Notes under the pieces: model-generated
Databases searched by the model: none
Told to the model about the DNA's origin: nothing
The model's input: only the letters and a program-made list of their open reading frames with translations
Shown: positions 16,832 through 24,478 of the stretch, piece by piece
Layout of the letters: the number at the start of each line of letters is the position of its first letter
Position numbering within the stretch: the first letter of the stretch is position 1
From: Rhizobiaceae bacterium CPCC 101076
GTDB lineage: Bacteria > Pseudomonadota > Alphaproteobacteria > Rhizobiales > Methylopilaceae
Assembly (NCBI GenBank): GCA_003347645.1
Contig: QDFX01000008.1
Coordinates: forward strand, 1-64,000
Length of the DNA: 64,000 nt
Direction: 5' to 3'
Made by a program: the position numbers and the translations under genes

Positions 16832-16849
16832 TTTTCCGTCGACGGAAAA
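16832..16849. promoter_or_regulatory. 18-bp perfect palindrome, possible operator
   Basis: TTTTCCGTCGACGGAAAA is its own reverse complement. It lies 18 bases ahead of the decayed GT8 fragment, where an operator would be expected for an intact gene. Which protein binds it is unknown. Confidence 0.35.
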
Positions 16850-16866
16850 CTATGCCCAACATCTAG

Positions 16867-17068
16867 GTGGTAGCGATTGAGTCCCTACTCTGCAACCCGG
16901 ATGAGGGCCTCGACATTCACGTCATCCAGCATGGGATGACGGCGTCCAGCGTGGGGCGAATTGAGCGACTGGTTCAGTGATAGCAAAAGGCGAGGCGAGC
17001 ATGTGCTCTACGACTTCGACGAGGTCGCAGTTGGGTGCTCTTCGAGACCGAAATATTGGCGACGCTAG
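16867..17068 (+). pseudogene. Relic of a family 8-like glycosyltransferase
   Basis: The frame beginning at GTG 16867 reads VVAIESLLCNPDEGLDIHVI then QHGMTASSVGRIERLVQ before a stop, matching the N-terminal pattern of GT8 LPS glycosyltransferases (xxSLLxNNpexLdihVixxgls). A shifted frame continues GEHVLYDFDEVAVG and stops. The D-x-D catalytic part is missing. The family assignment rests on this short pattern only. Confidence 0.4.
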
Positions 17069-17274
17069 CGTTTCATGAAGCGTCGCCGCGTAGGGACGTT
17101 GTGCGCCGCGATCTGAGTATCGATGTGGATTCGTTCTGGCTGTCGAGCCGCCGCTCGGACCGGGATGACATCAGGTAAAACGGTTGCATTTTGCCGATCG
17201 AACCAGGTGAGGATTGGTCGCAATCTCTTCCGGATAGGGGCGCCGCATCCCGTTTGATCTGCTATGATTGGTAC

Positions 17275-17370
17275 ATGGAATCAGACCGCGCTCCTTTGGC
17301 CGTCCTTGTTGCGGCTTTCCTCGTTTTCGTGGCTTTAGCAGCGCCTTTTCTGAGACGAGCCTTTTTCTAG
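17275..17370 (+). CDS. Possible 31-residue membrane peptide
   Basis: ATG 17275 opens MESDRAPLAV, then a hydrophobic run (LVAAFLVFVALAAPF) and a basic end (LRRAFF) before TAG. The charge pattern, acidic N-terminus and basic C-terminus, suits a single membrane span with C-in topology. There is no obvious ribosome-binding site. It converges with the micro-ORF at 17392-17544. Confidence 0.3.
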   Translation: MESDRAPLAVLVAAFLVFVALAAPFLRRAFF

Positions 17371-17391
17371 TGATGAGGCGCTTGGACGCGG

Positions 17392-17544
17392 TCAGACGAC
17401 CGCCCAAACGAGTTTCCACACCAGAAACAGGGTCCAAACCGGAACCAGAGCTACGCCAATTGCGAGCACGGCTGCCGATGCTAGGCCCATCTTTGGTGGT
17501 GATTTGATAGCCTGTGGCATGGATGCTTCTTCGGCTTGATTCAT
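17392..17544 (-). CDS. Predicted 50-residue single-pass membrane protein
   Basis: Starts at ATG 17544 (MNQAEEASMP) with AAAGG about 7 bases upstream; the frame is open further 5' (to 17652) but that part is AT-rich and unconvincing. After a polar N-terminus and KSPPK there is one long membrane segment (about 20-50, MGLASAAVLAIGVALVPVWT then FLVWKLVWAVV) that runs to the C-terminus. No family is recognised. It belongs to the group of micro membrane proteins noted between 12 and 17.5 kb. Confidence 0.5.
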   Translation of the reverse strand: MNQAEEASMPQAIKSPPKMGLASAAVLAIGVALVPVWTLFLVWKLVWAVV

Positions 17545-17777
17545 CAGCGTGCCTTTCATACGTACCGAAAGACATACCAAAGTCGGACATGCGGCCAAAT
17601 AGTGACTGCGATCTTTTGCAGATTTACCTAAAGATTTAAGATTAAAAGGCAAGATTGCATAATGCAGCAGAATAGAGTGTACGCGTTCCCCGTCGAGTCA
17701 GAATCGTGTCTTAATGCAATGCCAAACCTTTTAGTCGCTCCACACTGATCGCACCCATATCGATGAGCTTGAGAAGG

Positions 17778-18035
17778 CTAAGCCGCCCTCCTGTGCGCTT
17801 CTTCACCCGCTTGGAGGAGGATGCCCCGAAGGGTGCTCAAGTGCTCGTCGACTCGGGCTGAGAGCGCAAATTCCAACAAATAAGTATGCGCTGTGGCCGG
17901 CGGCAGCATCACTCGCGTGAGGCCATCACTCCCCTTGCGACGCGTCCATCCAGCCTCGATAATCTGCTCGCGGGCCCTTTTCTCCTCTATCTGGAAGAAG
18001 TCTCCGAGTTCTTTATAGCTCAACCACAACTGCAT
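17778..18035 (-). CDS. Conserved hypothetical protein, helix-turn-helix-like
   Basis: 85 residues with an excellent start: AGGAG seven bases before ATG 18035. The N-terminal half (MQLWLSYKELGDFFQIEEKR then AREQIIEAGWTRRKGSDGLT, then RVMLP) reads like a small winged or HTH DNA-binding module, in which an Ala-Arg-rich helix precedes a basic W-T-R-R-K turn. The C-terminal half is helical. Function is unknown, and DNA binding is inferred from charge and length only. It is divergent from the pectin-lyase-fold gene at 18287, with 251 bp between, so it could regulate it. Confidence 0.6.
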   Translation of the reverse strand: MQLWLSYKELGDFFQIEEKRAREQIIEAGWTRRKGSDGLTRVMLPPATAHTYLLEFALSARVDEHLSTLRGILLQAGEEAHRRAA

Positions 18036-18286
18036 TTAACCACTCCTTGATAGAGGAGAGCTTGGCAGAAGTGTTCTGCTATTGCGCCAATCCGTTCGGT
18101 AAAACTTTATCTCTTTAGTCAAGGAATTCGACGAAGGCCGGCCTAGTCGCCTGAACGGCCGTTCCGTGACCTCGCTAAGCATGCAACCAGCCGCTGCAGC
18201 CGAGATCAGATTCTCAATGCAGCCGCCATCATGCTGAGGCAAACATCAATAATCCTTCACCTTCCATTGGAAGGAAAGGATATATA

Positions 18287-19921
18287 ATGCTTGGAGAAAT
18301 AGACGCGCTTGCGATCCGCGATCTGACCTACATTGTCGGGCACGACAAGGACAATCTTGCGGGCAAGTTCCCGCTTCCTGCTCGCATCCGCGGCACGATC
18401 GACATCTCGACGCAGGGCGGCACAGTCGTCCTCGGCTCGGGCACCGACGACACGACAAGAGACGCGAATTTCATCGCTCTGCAGGCTGCGCTCGATTACG
18501 CCGACGCCAGCGGCAAATACGTCGATGTCCCGACTGGTCGGTACGAAGCGCACTACACCGGCATGCAAGGTGCTCAGAAGGTCGGCCTGCAGATCAAAGC
18601 TGGCATTCCGGGTGTCCGCGGCGATGCCGGCTCCGTCTTCGCGCAGTACTCGCAAAACCACCCGATTCTGACGATCGGCGAAACAACGGTTCGCAGCTAT
18701 TTCGGGGAATACCAAGGGCTCTCGGTGGTCAACGGGGTCGACCAAACGGGCCAAGTCGACAGCGCCGGCATTCAGCTGGGAGCAATGACCTATTGCTACC
18801 TCGATAAGATCAGCGTGCAGCCATACAGCAATGGGGCAGGCGCCGAGGCGGGCTACTTCGACCCTTACGACGGTATGAAGACGATTGCTGGGACGATCTG
18901 GTCGAACAAGTTCCAACGCATCAACATCGGCGGCGGAAAGAGGAACCTTCTCCGGTGGACGGCGGATGGCACTGGCTCGAAATGGGACGTTCTCTATTGC
19001 GGCGGCCATCGAGGGGGTGCGCGCATTCCGGCCCTGATCGAAGCAGTGGTTCGCTTTGAGAACACGAGCCAGATGGACATCGACCAGATGAACATCGAGT
19101 GGACGGAGGCCACCAGCCTTTTCCTGAGCAATGCTAAGCTCATCGAAATCAAGTCGTTACATCATGAAGGCAACAAACTTCCCAATGTGTTCCACCCGTC
19201 GTTCTTCAGGGTTTCCTCTTCGGAGCTGCTGCTCACATCGTTGCAGGTTTTCGACCCGCGCGTGGCGAATGGGGAATTCACCGGAACGGCCGCTATGTTC
19301 TCCCATTTCGGCCGCACGGTTCTGAACGTCAAAAATATGGGTCTACGCGTTCAGGCCCCGAACGGCTTCAACGATGTCGACTGGCATCTGAACTTCAACC
19401 GCGACGACGAACCCCTTAGCCTTAACGGAGGCGCGCATGCTGGCGTCTGCAAGATCGAAGGTATCTATCTCGCTGGGGCTCAACAACTCGTTCTCGACCC
19501 AAAGACGCCAAAGACGTCCCACGGTAACCTAAACCTGCTCGGCATCGGAGAATACAACTGGAACTACTGCTTCTCGACCACTGAGAGGTTGTGGGTCAAG
19601 ATCCCCGGTGGCGTTGCTGCGACTTACGCCATGTACGGCGCGCATCGGCATACCGCGATCACGATTGAAGACCCGATCATAGGCGCCAAGACGATCCAGC
19701 TGAGACCCGAACTTCTTGCTGGGTCTGGCATCGGTTCGGCCGTCCAGCGCGAGCGCGGCGACACGGTTTCGATCCATCGCGAAGCCACGGCAACCGGCGC
19801 ATTCAACGTCGTCGTGACTGACGGGACCAACGTCATCGAGAATATCGCGGAGAACACGACATCTCCAGGCACCCGGCGTAAGTACGTGTGGAACGGAACG
19901 AGCTGGAACGCTTACGCCTAG
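18287..19921 (+). CDS. Pectin-lyase-fold (right-handed beta-helix) protein, tailspike/depolymerase-like
   Basis: 544 residues, with GGAAAGG upstream of ATG 18287. No signal peptide is present. Residues about 50-100 (DDTTRDANFIALQAALDYAD, ASGKYVDVPTGRYEAHYTG) match the start of the pectate-lyase-3 / phage tailspike beta-helix domain, where a polysaccharide-cleaving or -binding solenoid begins. The middle is beta-rich with many Asn, Gly and aromatic residues, as in parallel beta-helices. The C-terminus (about 450-544, ending YVWNGTSWNAYA) looks like a separate small beta domain. It may cleave or anchor to the surface polysaccharide made by the neighbouring transferases, or be a leftover phage receptor-binding protein. 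No other phage structural gene adjoins it. The stop is 11 bases from a hairpin of repeat family A. Confidence 0.65.
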   Translation: MLGEIDALAIRDLTYIVGHDKDNLAGKFPLPARIRGTIDISTQGGTVVLGSGTDDTTRDANFIALQAALDYADASGKYVDVPTGRYEAHYTGMQGAQKVGLQIKAGIPGVRGDAGSVFAQYSQNHPILTIGETTVRSYFGEYQGLSVVNGVDQTGQVDSAGIQLGAMTYCYLDKISVQPYSNGAGAEAGYFDPYDGMKTIAGTIWSNKFQRINIGGGKRNLLRWTADGTGSKWDVLYCGGHRGGARIPALIEAVVRFENTSQMDIDQMNIEWTEATSLFLSNAKLIEIKSLHHEGNKLPNVFHPSFFRVSSSELLLTSLQVFDPRVANGEFTGTAAMFSHFGRTVLNVKNMGLRVQAPNGFNDVDWHLNFNRDDEPLSLNGGAHAGVCKIEGIYLAGAQQLVLDPKTPKTSHGNLNLLGIGEYNWNYCFSTTERLWVKIPGGVAATYAMYGAHRHTAITIEDPIIGAKTIQLRPELLAGSGIGSAVQRERGDTVSIHREATATGAFNVVVTDGTNVIENIAENTTSPGTRRKYVWNGTSWNAYA

Positions 19922-19932
19922 CGGAGCAAGAC

Positions 19933-19966
19933 GGGCCGCCACCTAGCCACAGGTGACGGCCCTAAA
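19933..19966 (+). repeat. Repeat family A hairpin, short copy
   Basis: GGGCCGCCACCT-AGCCAC-AGGTGACGGCCC followed by TAAACCGCAG. Only the first hairpin and linker of the ~145-bp unit are present. It lies 11 bases after the stop of the beta-helix protein and may act as its terminator or mRNA-stabilising end. Confidence 0.6.
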
Positions 19967-20328
19967 CCGCAGTCGCCGGACCCGCTGCCGAAGCAAGAAC
20001 CCTGTCATAAAGAGTTGAGCAGTCAGACACCACGGCTCGCGACTGCTGGGTTCGCTGCCGCTCGATGCAAGGACTATTTTCCTCTCTCTCTTAATGCGGC
20101 TGATCGAGGGAAACAATTCACTCGGTGGCGCCGTTCTGCGTCTTGAGCTGCGCCGTGCCGGCAGCATAAATCCCATCATACTGAGGTGATTTCTGCTATC
20201 TCGGGGCTCGCCGCCCGGTGGCTGTCGACTTGGCAACCCCCTAGCCAGATCGGGAAGGTCTCTTCTGGCAACTTGCTGCAACGAAGTCCAAAACGAGATG
20301 GTCGAACAAGCAATTCTGACAACTCAAG

Positions 20329-20472
20329 GGGCCGTCACCCAGCCACTGGTGACAGCCCTTAACCGTGGTCCTCATGCAGGGGGACTAGGCGAATGCCGGC
20401 CTTCCTGGGGGTGAGATGACTGGCGAGGTCCCTTCCCGGGACGCTCAGAAGCTGCCCGGAACTGGTTAGCAT
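20329..20472 (+). repeat. Repeat family A, copy 3
   Basis: GGGCCGTCACCC-AGCCAC-TGGTGACAGCCC, then TTAACCGTGG, TCATGCAGG, a GCCGGCC element, GGTCCCTTCCCGGGAC and a GGTTAGCA end. Same order of parts as 14351-14495, with base changes that partly preserve the stems. Confidence 0.65.
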
Positions 20473-20843
20473 ACCCTCAATTGACGGGCCGTCATTTCCA
20501 AGATCGTCGAGAAACGGGTGATCCGGCACGATCGCTGCTCCGCGAAACCGTCATCACTCACCATCACTGCGCGTCCCAAATGGCGAGCAAGCCATCGGCA
20601 ATCTCACCTCATGCGTTTGCGTAATCGTTAAGCGAGCGGGATAGAGGCCATCGGCCCGCGCCTATGGCACGGTTCTGACGTCGAGCTGATATCAGCCTTG
20701 GATAAACGATCGCAGCCGCCACAGAGACAGACGGCGTTGAAGTCGCTGGAGAGCGATTACGAGGCTTGGCTCTAATGGTTGTTGCGCCGGCGGAGGATAA
20801 CGTCGCCGGCATTGACCTGCGGCATGCTCTTCCTTCGTTTCGA

Positions 20844-20861
20844 TTTGCAACATGTTGCAAA
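20844..20861. promoter_or_regulatory. 18-bp perfect palindrome upstream of the packaging module
   Basis: TTTGCAACATGTTGCAAA, self-complementary, about 180 bases before the methylase start. Length and symmetry suit a dimeric HTH repressor operator. The binding protein is unknown; the XRE gene at 25418 is one candidate by proximity. Confidence 0.4.
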
Positions 20862-21040
20862 GCCGCGGTTCGGTGATCGCGGCTTTCCACAATTCGCATT
20901 CGTTCATCTGGCGGGCCGTTGAGGCACCGCCGTACCTTGGTCCGGCATACGGAACCGGACCCCGGCGCCCCGCCTGAGCGAGGGATACACGCTGAAGAGG
21001 TCTTCCTCCGAGCACACACTCGATATGAGGATGACCTAAC

Positions 21041-22450
21041 ATGAATGAGCATAGACATCGGGCGCGCCCACGCGTGGCCATTGCTCCGATTACTGCTGAC
21101 CACAACACCAGCCAGATCCAATTCAGACCGAAGATCGACTGGGTTCCCATCGACGCGGTCAAGCCGGCCAAGCGCCGCGTTCGCAAGCACCCTCCGAAGA
21201 AGATCGAGCGGATTGCCGCCAATATCCGGCGGTTCGGATGCGTTCTGCCGATTTTGGTCGACCGCAATCTCGGCATCATCGGCGGCCATGCCGTCGTCGA
21301 GGCCTGCAGGAGTGCCGAGCTCTCAGAAGTGCCGGTCGTCCGCGCCGAACATCTCAATGAAGCAGAGATCACCACGCTCAAACTCTGGCTGAACCGCAGC
21401 ACCGAGGGCAGCGAATGGGATTGGACCGCAGTCGCCCTTGATTTCGATGATCTCGCCGCGATGGATCTCGACTTCGATCTGTCGCTGACCGGGTTCGACA
21501 CGCCGATGGTCGACTGGATCTATGCGGAGGCTGGTCGCGACCAGAGCGATCCGGCCGATGAGGCGATGCCAGCGCCACAAGGACCGGCCGTGACGCTGCC
21601 GGGCGATCTCTGGCTGCTTGATGGGCACAGGATCATCTGCGGCGATGCGCGTGATCCGGAGGTCTATCGACGGTTGATGGACGGCCAGAAGGCGAGGATG
21701 GTCTTCCAGGACTGCCCCTACAATGTGCCGATCAAGGGACACGTCTCCGGTCTCGGCCGCATCCAGCATCGCGAGTTCCAGATGGCGTCCGGCGAGATGT
21801 CGCCGGCGGAGTTCGCCATCTTCCTCAAGGAGGTGTTCGGGCAGGTCGCGCGCCATTCCATGGATGGCTCGGTCCACTTCGCCTGCATGGACTGGCGCCA
21901 TATGAACGAGATGCTGGACGCCGGGCGCCAGGCCTATTCCGAGCTGATCAATCTGTGCGTCTGGAACAAGCAGGCCGGCGGGATGGGCTCATTGTACCGT
22001 AGCGCCCATGAGCTGATCTATGTTTGGAAGAGCGGCAAGGCCTCGGTCACCAACAATGTCGGGCTTGGCAAGTCCGGCCGCTACCGGACCAATGTCCTCG
22101 ACTATCCCGGCATGGCGCAGTTCGGCCGTGATCGCGACGAGGCGCTCGCCAGCCATCCGACGGTCAAGCCGGTCGCGCTCGTCCATGACCTGATCCTCGA
22201 CGTCTCCCATCGTGGCGAGATCGTCCTCGATCCGTTCCTCGGCGCCGGCACCACCGTCATCGCCGCGCACCGGACCGGGCGGCGTGGCTACGGGATCGAG
22301 ATCGACCCGCACTATGTCGACACGGCGATCCGCAGGATGAAGGAGCGCACCGGCATCAGCGCCATCCATGAGGCGACAGGTCTCAGCCTCGACGAGACGG
22401 CACGGCTGCGTGCGGAGCAGGAGAAGGCCGGAGAGGGGTGCGATGACTGA
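21041..22450 (+). CDS. ParB-like nuclease domain fused to DNA methylase (phage type)
   Basis: 469 residues. The N-terminal part (about 34-130; WVPIDAVKPAKRRVRKHPPK, KIERIAANIRRFGCVLPILVD and GGHAVVEACR) is a ParB/sulfiredoxin-like domain. After a linker the methylase begins at about 195 (LPGDLWLLDGHRIICGDARD). Motif IV is DCPYN at 224 instead of the usual DPPYN. The target-recognition part follows, and motif I DPFLGAGTT is at 397 with RRGYGIEIDPHYVDTAIRR, so the order is that of beta-class N4/N6 amino-methyltransferases. Such fusions sit next to terminase genes in alphaproteobacterial prophages. The stop overlaps the next start (ATGACTGA), so it is co-translated with the DUF5681 gene. There is no restriction gene nearby, so a protective or packaging-linked methylase is more likely than an R-M system. 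Confidence 0.85.
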   Translation: MNEHRHRARPRVAIAPITADHNTSQIQFRPKIDWVPIDAVKPAKRRVRKHPPKKIERIAANIRRFGCVLPILVDRNLGIIGGHAVVEACRSAELSEVPVVRAEHLNEAEITTLKLWLNRSTEGSEWDWTAVALDFDDLAAMDLDFDLSLTGFDTPMVDWIYAEAGRDQSDPADEAMPAPQGPAVTLPGDLWLLDGHRIICGDARDPEVYRRLMDGQKARMVFQDCPYNVPIKGHVSGLGRIQHREFQMASGEMSPAEFAIFLKEVFGQVARHSMDGSVHFACMDWRHMNEMLDAGRQAYSELINLCVWNKQAGGMGSLYRSAHELIYVWKSGKASVTNNVGLGKSGRYRTNVLDYPGMAQFGRDRDEALASHPTVKPVALVHDLILDVSHRGEIVLDPFLGAGTTVIAAHRTGRRGYGIEIDPHYVDTAIRRMKERTGISAIHEATGLSLDETARLRAEQEKAGEGCDD

Positions 22451-22865
22451 CAAACGCAAACGCCACTCCGGCGATTACGAGGTCGGCTATCGCAAGCCGC
22501 CGGCGGAACATCGTTTTGCGCCGGGACGATCCGGCAATCCCAAAGGCCGCCGGAAGAAGGTCGTGGAGACCGACAAGGAGCTCCTAATCCGGCTGCTCGC
22601 CGAGGAGAGGAAAGTCCCTCTCGATGGCAAATCGGTCAAGATGACCAGGCGGGAAGCGCTGTGGCGTCGCTTGCTTGCTGAATGCCAGAAAAGCCCGAAG
22701 CTGCTACTTGAGGTTCTCAAGATCCTTCAGCTCGGTGGACGCGCGGAAAGCTCGCCTGCGCCGGATAATGACAACCTGCCTACTGCAGACGCCGAGATCA
22801 TCGAGCGGTATCTGGCGGCCAAGGTGGCTCGTCCGCGGTCAAACAAGGGAGGCGGCGATGAGTGA
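22443..22865 (+). CDS. DUF5681-domain protein
   Basis: 140 residues from ATG 22443, which overlaps the methylase stop by 8 bases. The N-terminus (VGYRKPPAEHRFAPGRSGNP then KGRRKK) is the diagnostic DUF5681 motif found in small proteins encoded just before terminase large subunits. The rest is basic and helical (MTRREALWRRLLAECQKSPK, LLLEVLKILQ) with a short acidic tail. By position it could be a small-terminase-like DNA-recognition or adaptor subunit; this is inference, as no such activity is established for this sequence. Its own stop overlaps the terminase start by 8 bases. Confidence 0.8.
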   Translation: MTDKRKRHSGDYEVGYRKPPAEHRFAPGRSGNPKGRRKKVVETDKELLIRLLAEERKVPLDGKSVKMTRREALWRRLLAECQKSPKLLLEVLKILQLGGRAESSPAPDNDNLPTADAEIIERYLAAKVARPRSNKGGGDE

Positions 22866-24309
22866 TCGTCGCCGCCTGCTGCAGGCGGTCCTGCGCAGTG
22901 ATCTTCAGAGCTTCATCGCGAAGGTCTTCACGACGCTCGAACCGGGAACGCCTTATCAGGACAATTGGCATCTCCACGCCATTGCCCACGCGCTCACCCG
23001 GGTCTGGCTCGGCGAGACCACTCGGCTGATCATCAATGTGCCGCCGCGGATGATGAAGTCGATTGCGGTTACCCAGGCGTTCAGCGCCTGGGTGCTCGGG
23101 CATGATCCGACCAAGAGGATCCTCACCGTGACCTATGCCCGCGAATTCGCGCGCAAGCAGGCGCTCGACTTCAAGACGGTGGTCGAGAGCGAATGGTTCA
23201 CGGACCTGTTTCCTGATTGCCGGATCGATCAGCGCCGCTCTCGCGGCATCGAGATCGTCACGAGCTTGCAGGGATCGCGTTATGCCGGCGCGATGGGCGG
23301 CGGCGTGCTCGGTCGTGGCGGCGATCTCATCATCATCGACGACCCGATCAAGGCCGTCGATGCGGTCTCCGAGGCGGAACGACGTCGCGTCAACGAGACC
23401 TATTCCAACACGCTCTACACCCGCCTCAACAGCAAACGGGTCGGTGCCATCGTCATCATCATGCAGCGCTTGCACGAGGACGATCTCGTCGGCCATGTGC
23501 TCGACAGGGACGAGTGGGAGGTCCTCAGCATTCCCGCGATCGCGTCGGAGGAGATGACCTACCGGACTGGAGCCGGGCCGGATGACGTCTATGTCCGGCC
23601 AATCGGCGAAGTGCTTCATGCCAAGCGCGAGAGCGCGGCCGAGCTCGAACTCATCCGTCGCAATATCGGCAGTATGGAGTTCTCCGCCCAGTACCAGCAA
23701 AGCCCGGTTCCGCTCGATGGCAATCTCATTCACCGCGACTGGCTGAGGTTCTACGATGGCCCACCGGAGGCATTCGATTATGTCGTCGCGTCCTGGGACA
23801 CCGCCTCGACCATCGAGGAGGTCAGCGACTGGTCGGTCGGCACAATCTGGGGTGCGAGGGAGCAGAGCTTCTACCTTCTCGATGTCAAACGGGTGCGGCT
23901 CGAAGTGCCGGAACTGCGGCGGCTGATTGTCGAGACGTCGCTGCTGCACAACGTCGATGCGACACTCATCGAAGACACCGAGCTCGGTCGTGCTATCGCC
24001 CAGGATCTCCGCCGCCAGAAACTGCTGCGCTGCATCTTGAGAAAGCCGCGCTACGACAAAACCGCTCGCCTGCTCGTCCAGGCGGCACGGTTCGAGGCTG
24101 GGCAGGTGGTGTTGCCGCGGCAGGCGCCCTGGCTTGATGACTTCATCGCCGAACTGCTGGCCTTCCCGCGCGGCCGCCATGACGATCAGGTGGACTCGAC
24201 CTCGCAGGCACTCTCTGAGCTGACCCAGCGCACCTCGCGTCACCTCATCGACCAAAGGCTCGCTGCCAAGCCGAGACCGCGGACGCGGCGGCGGTTGCGG
24301 AAGACGTGA
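22858..24309 (+). CDS. Phage terminase large subunit (orphan)
   Basis: 483 residues from ATG 22858, with GGGAGGCGG just upstream and an 8-base overlap with DUF5681. The ATPase half has INVPPRMMKSIAVTQAFSAW (about 60-79, Walker A-like), the adjacent strand RILTVTYA and Walker B LIIIDDPIK (about 159-167). The nuclease half has the acidic cluster SWDTASTIEEVSDWSVGTIW (about 310-330), LIEDTELG (about 377) and HDDQVDSTSQAL (about 440-451), all consistent with the RNase H-like headful-packaging nuclease. All motifs look intact. No portal, protease, capsid or tail genes follow: the next gene is convergent and unrelated. This is either a prophage remnant or a retained packaging module. Confidence 0.9.
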   Translation: MSDRRRLLQAVLRSDLQSFIAKVFTTLEPGTPYQDNWHLHAIAHALTRVWLGETTRLIINVPPRMMKSIAVTQAFSAWVLGHDPTKRILTVTYAREFARKQALDFKTVVESEWFTDLFPDCRIDQRRSRGIEIVTSLQGSRYAGAMGGGVLGRGGDLIIIDDPIKAVDAVSEAERRRVNETYSNTLYTRLNSKRVGAIVIIMQRLHEDDLVGHVLDRDEWEVLSIPAIASEEMTYRTGAGPDDVYVRPIGEVLHAKRESAAELELIRRNIGSMEFSAQYQQSPVPLDGNLIHRDWLRFYDGPPEAFDYVVASWDTASTIEEVSDWSVGTIWGAREQSFYLLDVKRVRLEVPELRRLIVETSLLHNVDATLIEDTELGRAIAQDLRRQKLLRCILRKPRYDKTARLLVQAARFEAGQVVLPRQAPWLDDFIAELLAFPRGRHDDQVDSTSQALSELTQRTSRHLIDQRLAAKPRPRTRRRLRKT

Positions 24310-24318
24310 GAGGAATGC

Positions 24319-24357
24319 GGGCCGCCGCGATTTTCAGGGAAGATGCAGCGGCGGCCC
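24319..24357 (+). terminator. Hairpin ending the packaging module
   Basis: Ten-bp perfect inverted repeat GGGCCGCCGC...GCGGCGGCCC, 19-base loop, starting 10 bases after the terminase stop. There is no T-run, so it may be a factor-dependent end or an mRNA 3' stabiliser. Confidence 0.4.
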
Positions 24358-24478
24358 GATCTCACCGCCAGAGGGCCCAGGATGCGGAGAGCAGCCGGTA
24401 GTTGCAATGCAGCCCCTGACGGAGTCTCTTCCGGGTCACACCGAGCCGCGTTCGTCGGTCAGTGAGAATAAGATCATC

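Larger units (their letters stand above)
19967..21040. other. Gene-free 1.1-kb region with repeats
   Basis: No convincing coding sequence; long minus-strand frames at 20609-21501 run under the methylase gene and are Arg/Ser/Pro-rich shadows. The region holds repeat family A copy 3 (20329-20472), a perfect palindrome (20844-20861) and the putative promoter region of the packaging module that starts at 21041. Confidence 0.5.

Noticed and set aside
20609-21501. Minus-strand frames overlapping the methylase 5' end
   Set aside because: Arg/Ser/Thr-rich; run antisense to the ParB-like domain.
22798-24255. Minus-strand frame opposite the terminase
   Set aside because: Antisense shadow; terminase motifs are on the plus strand.
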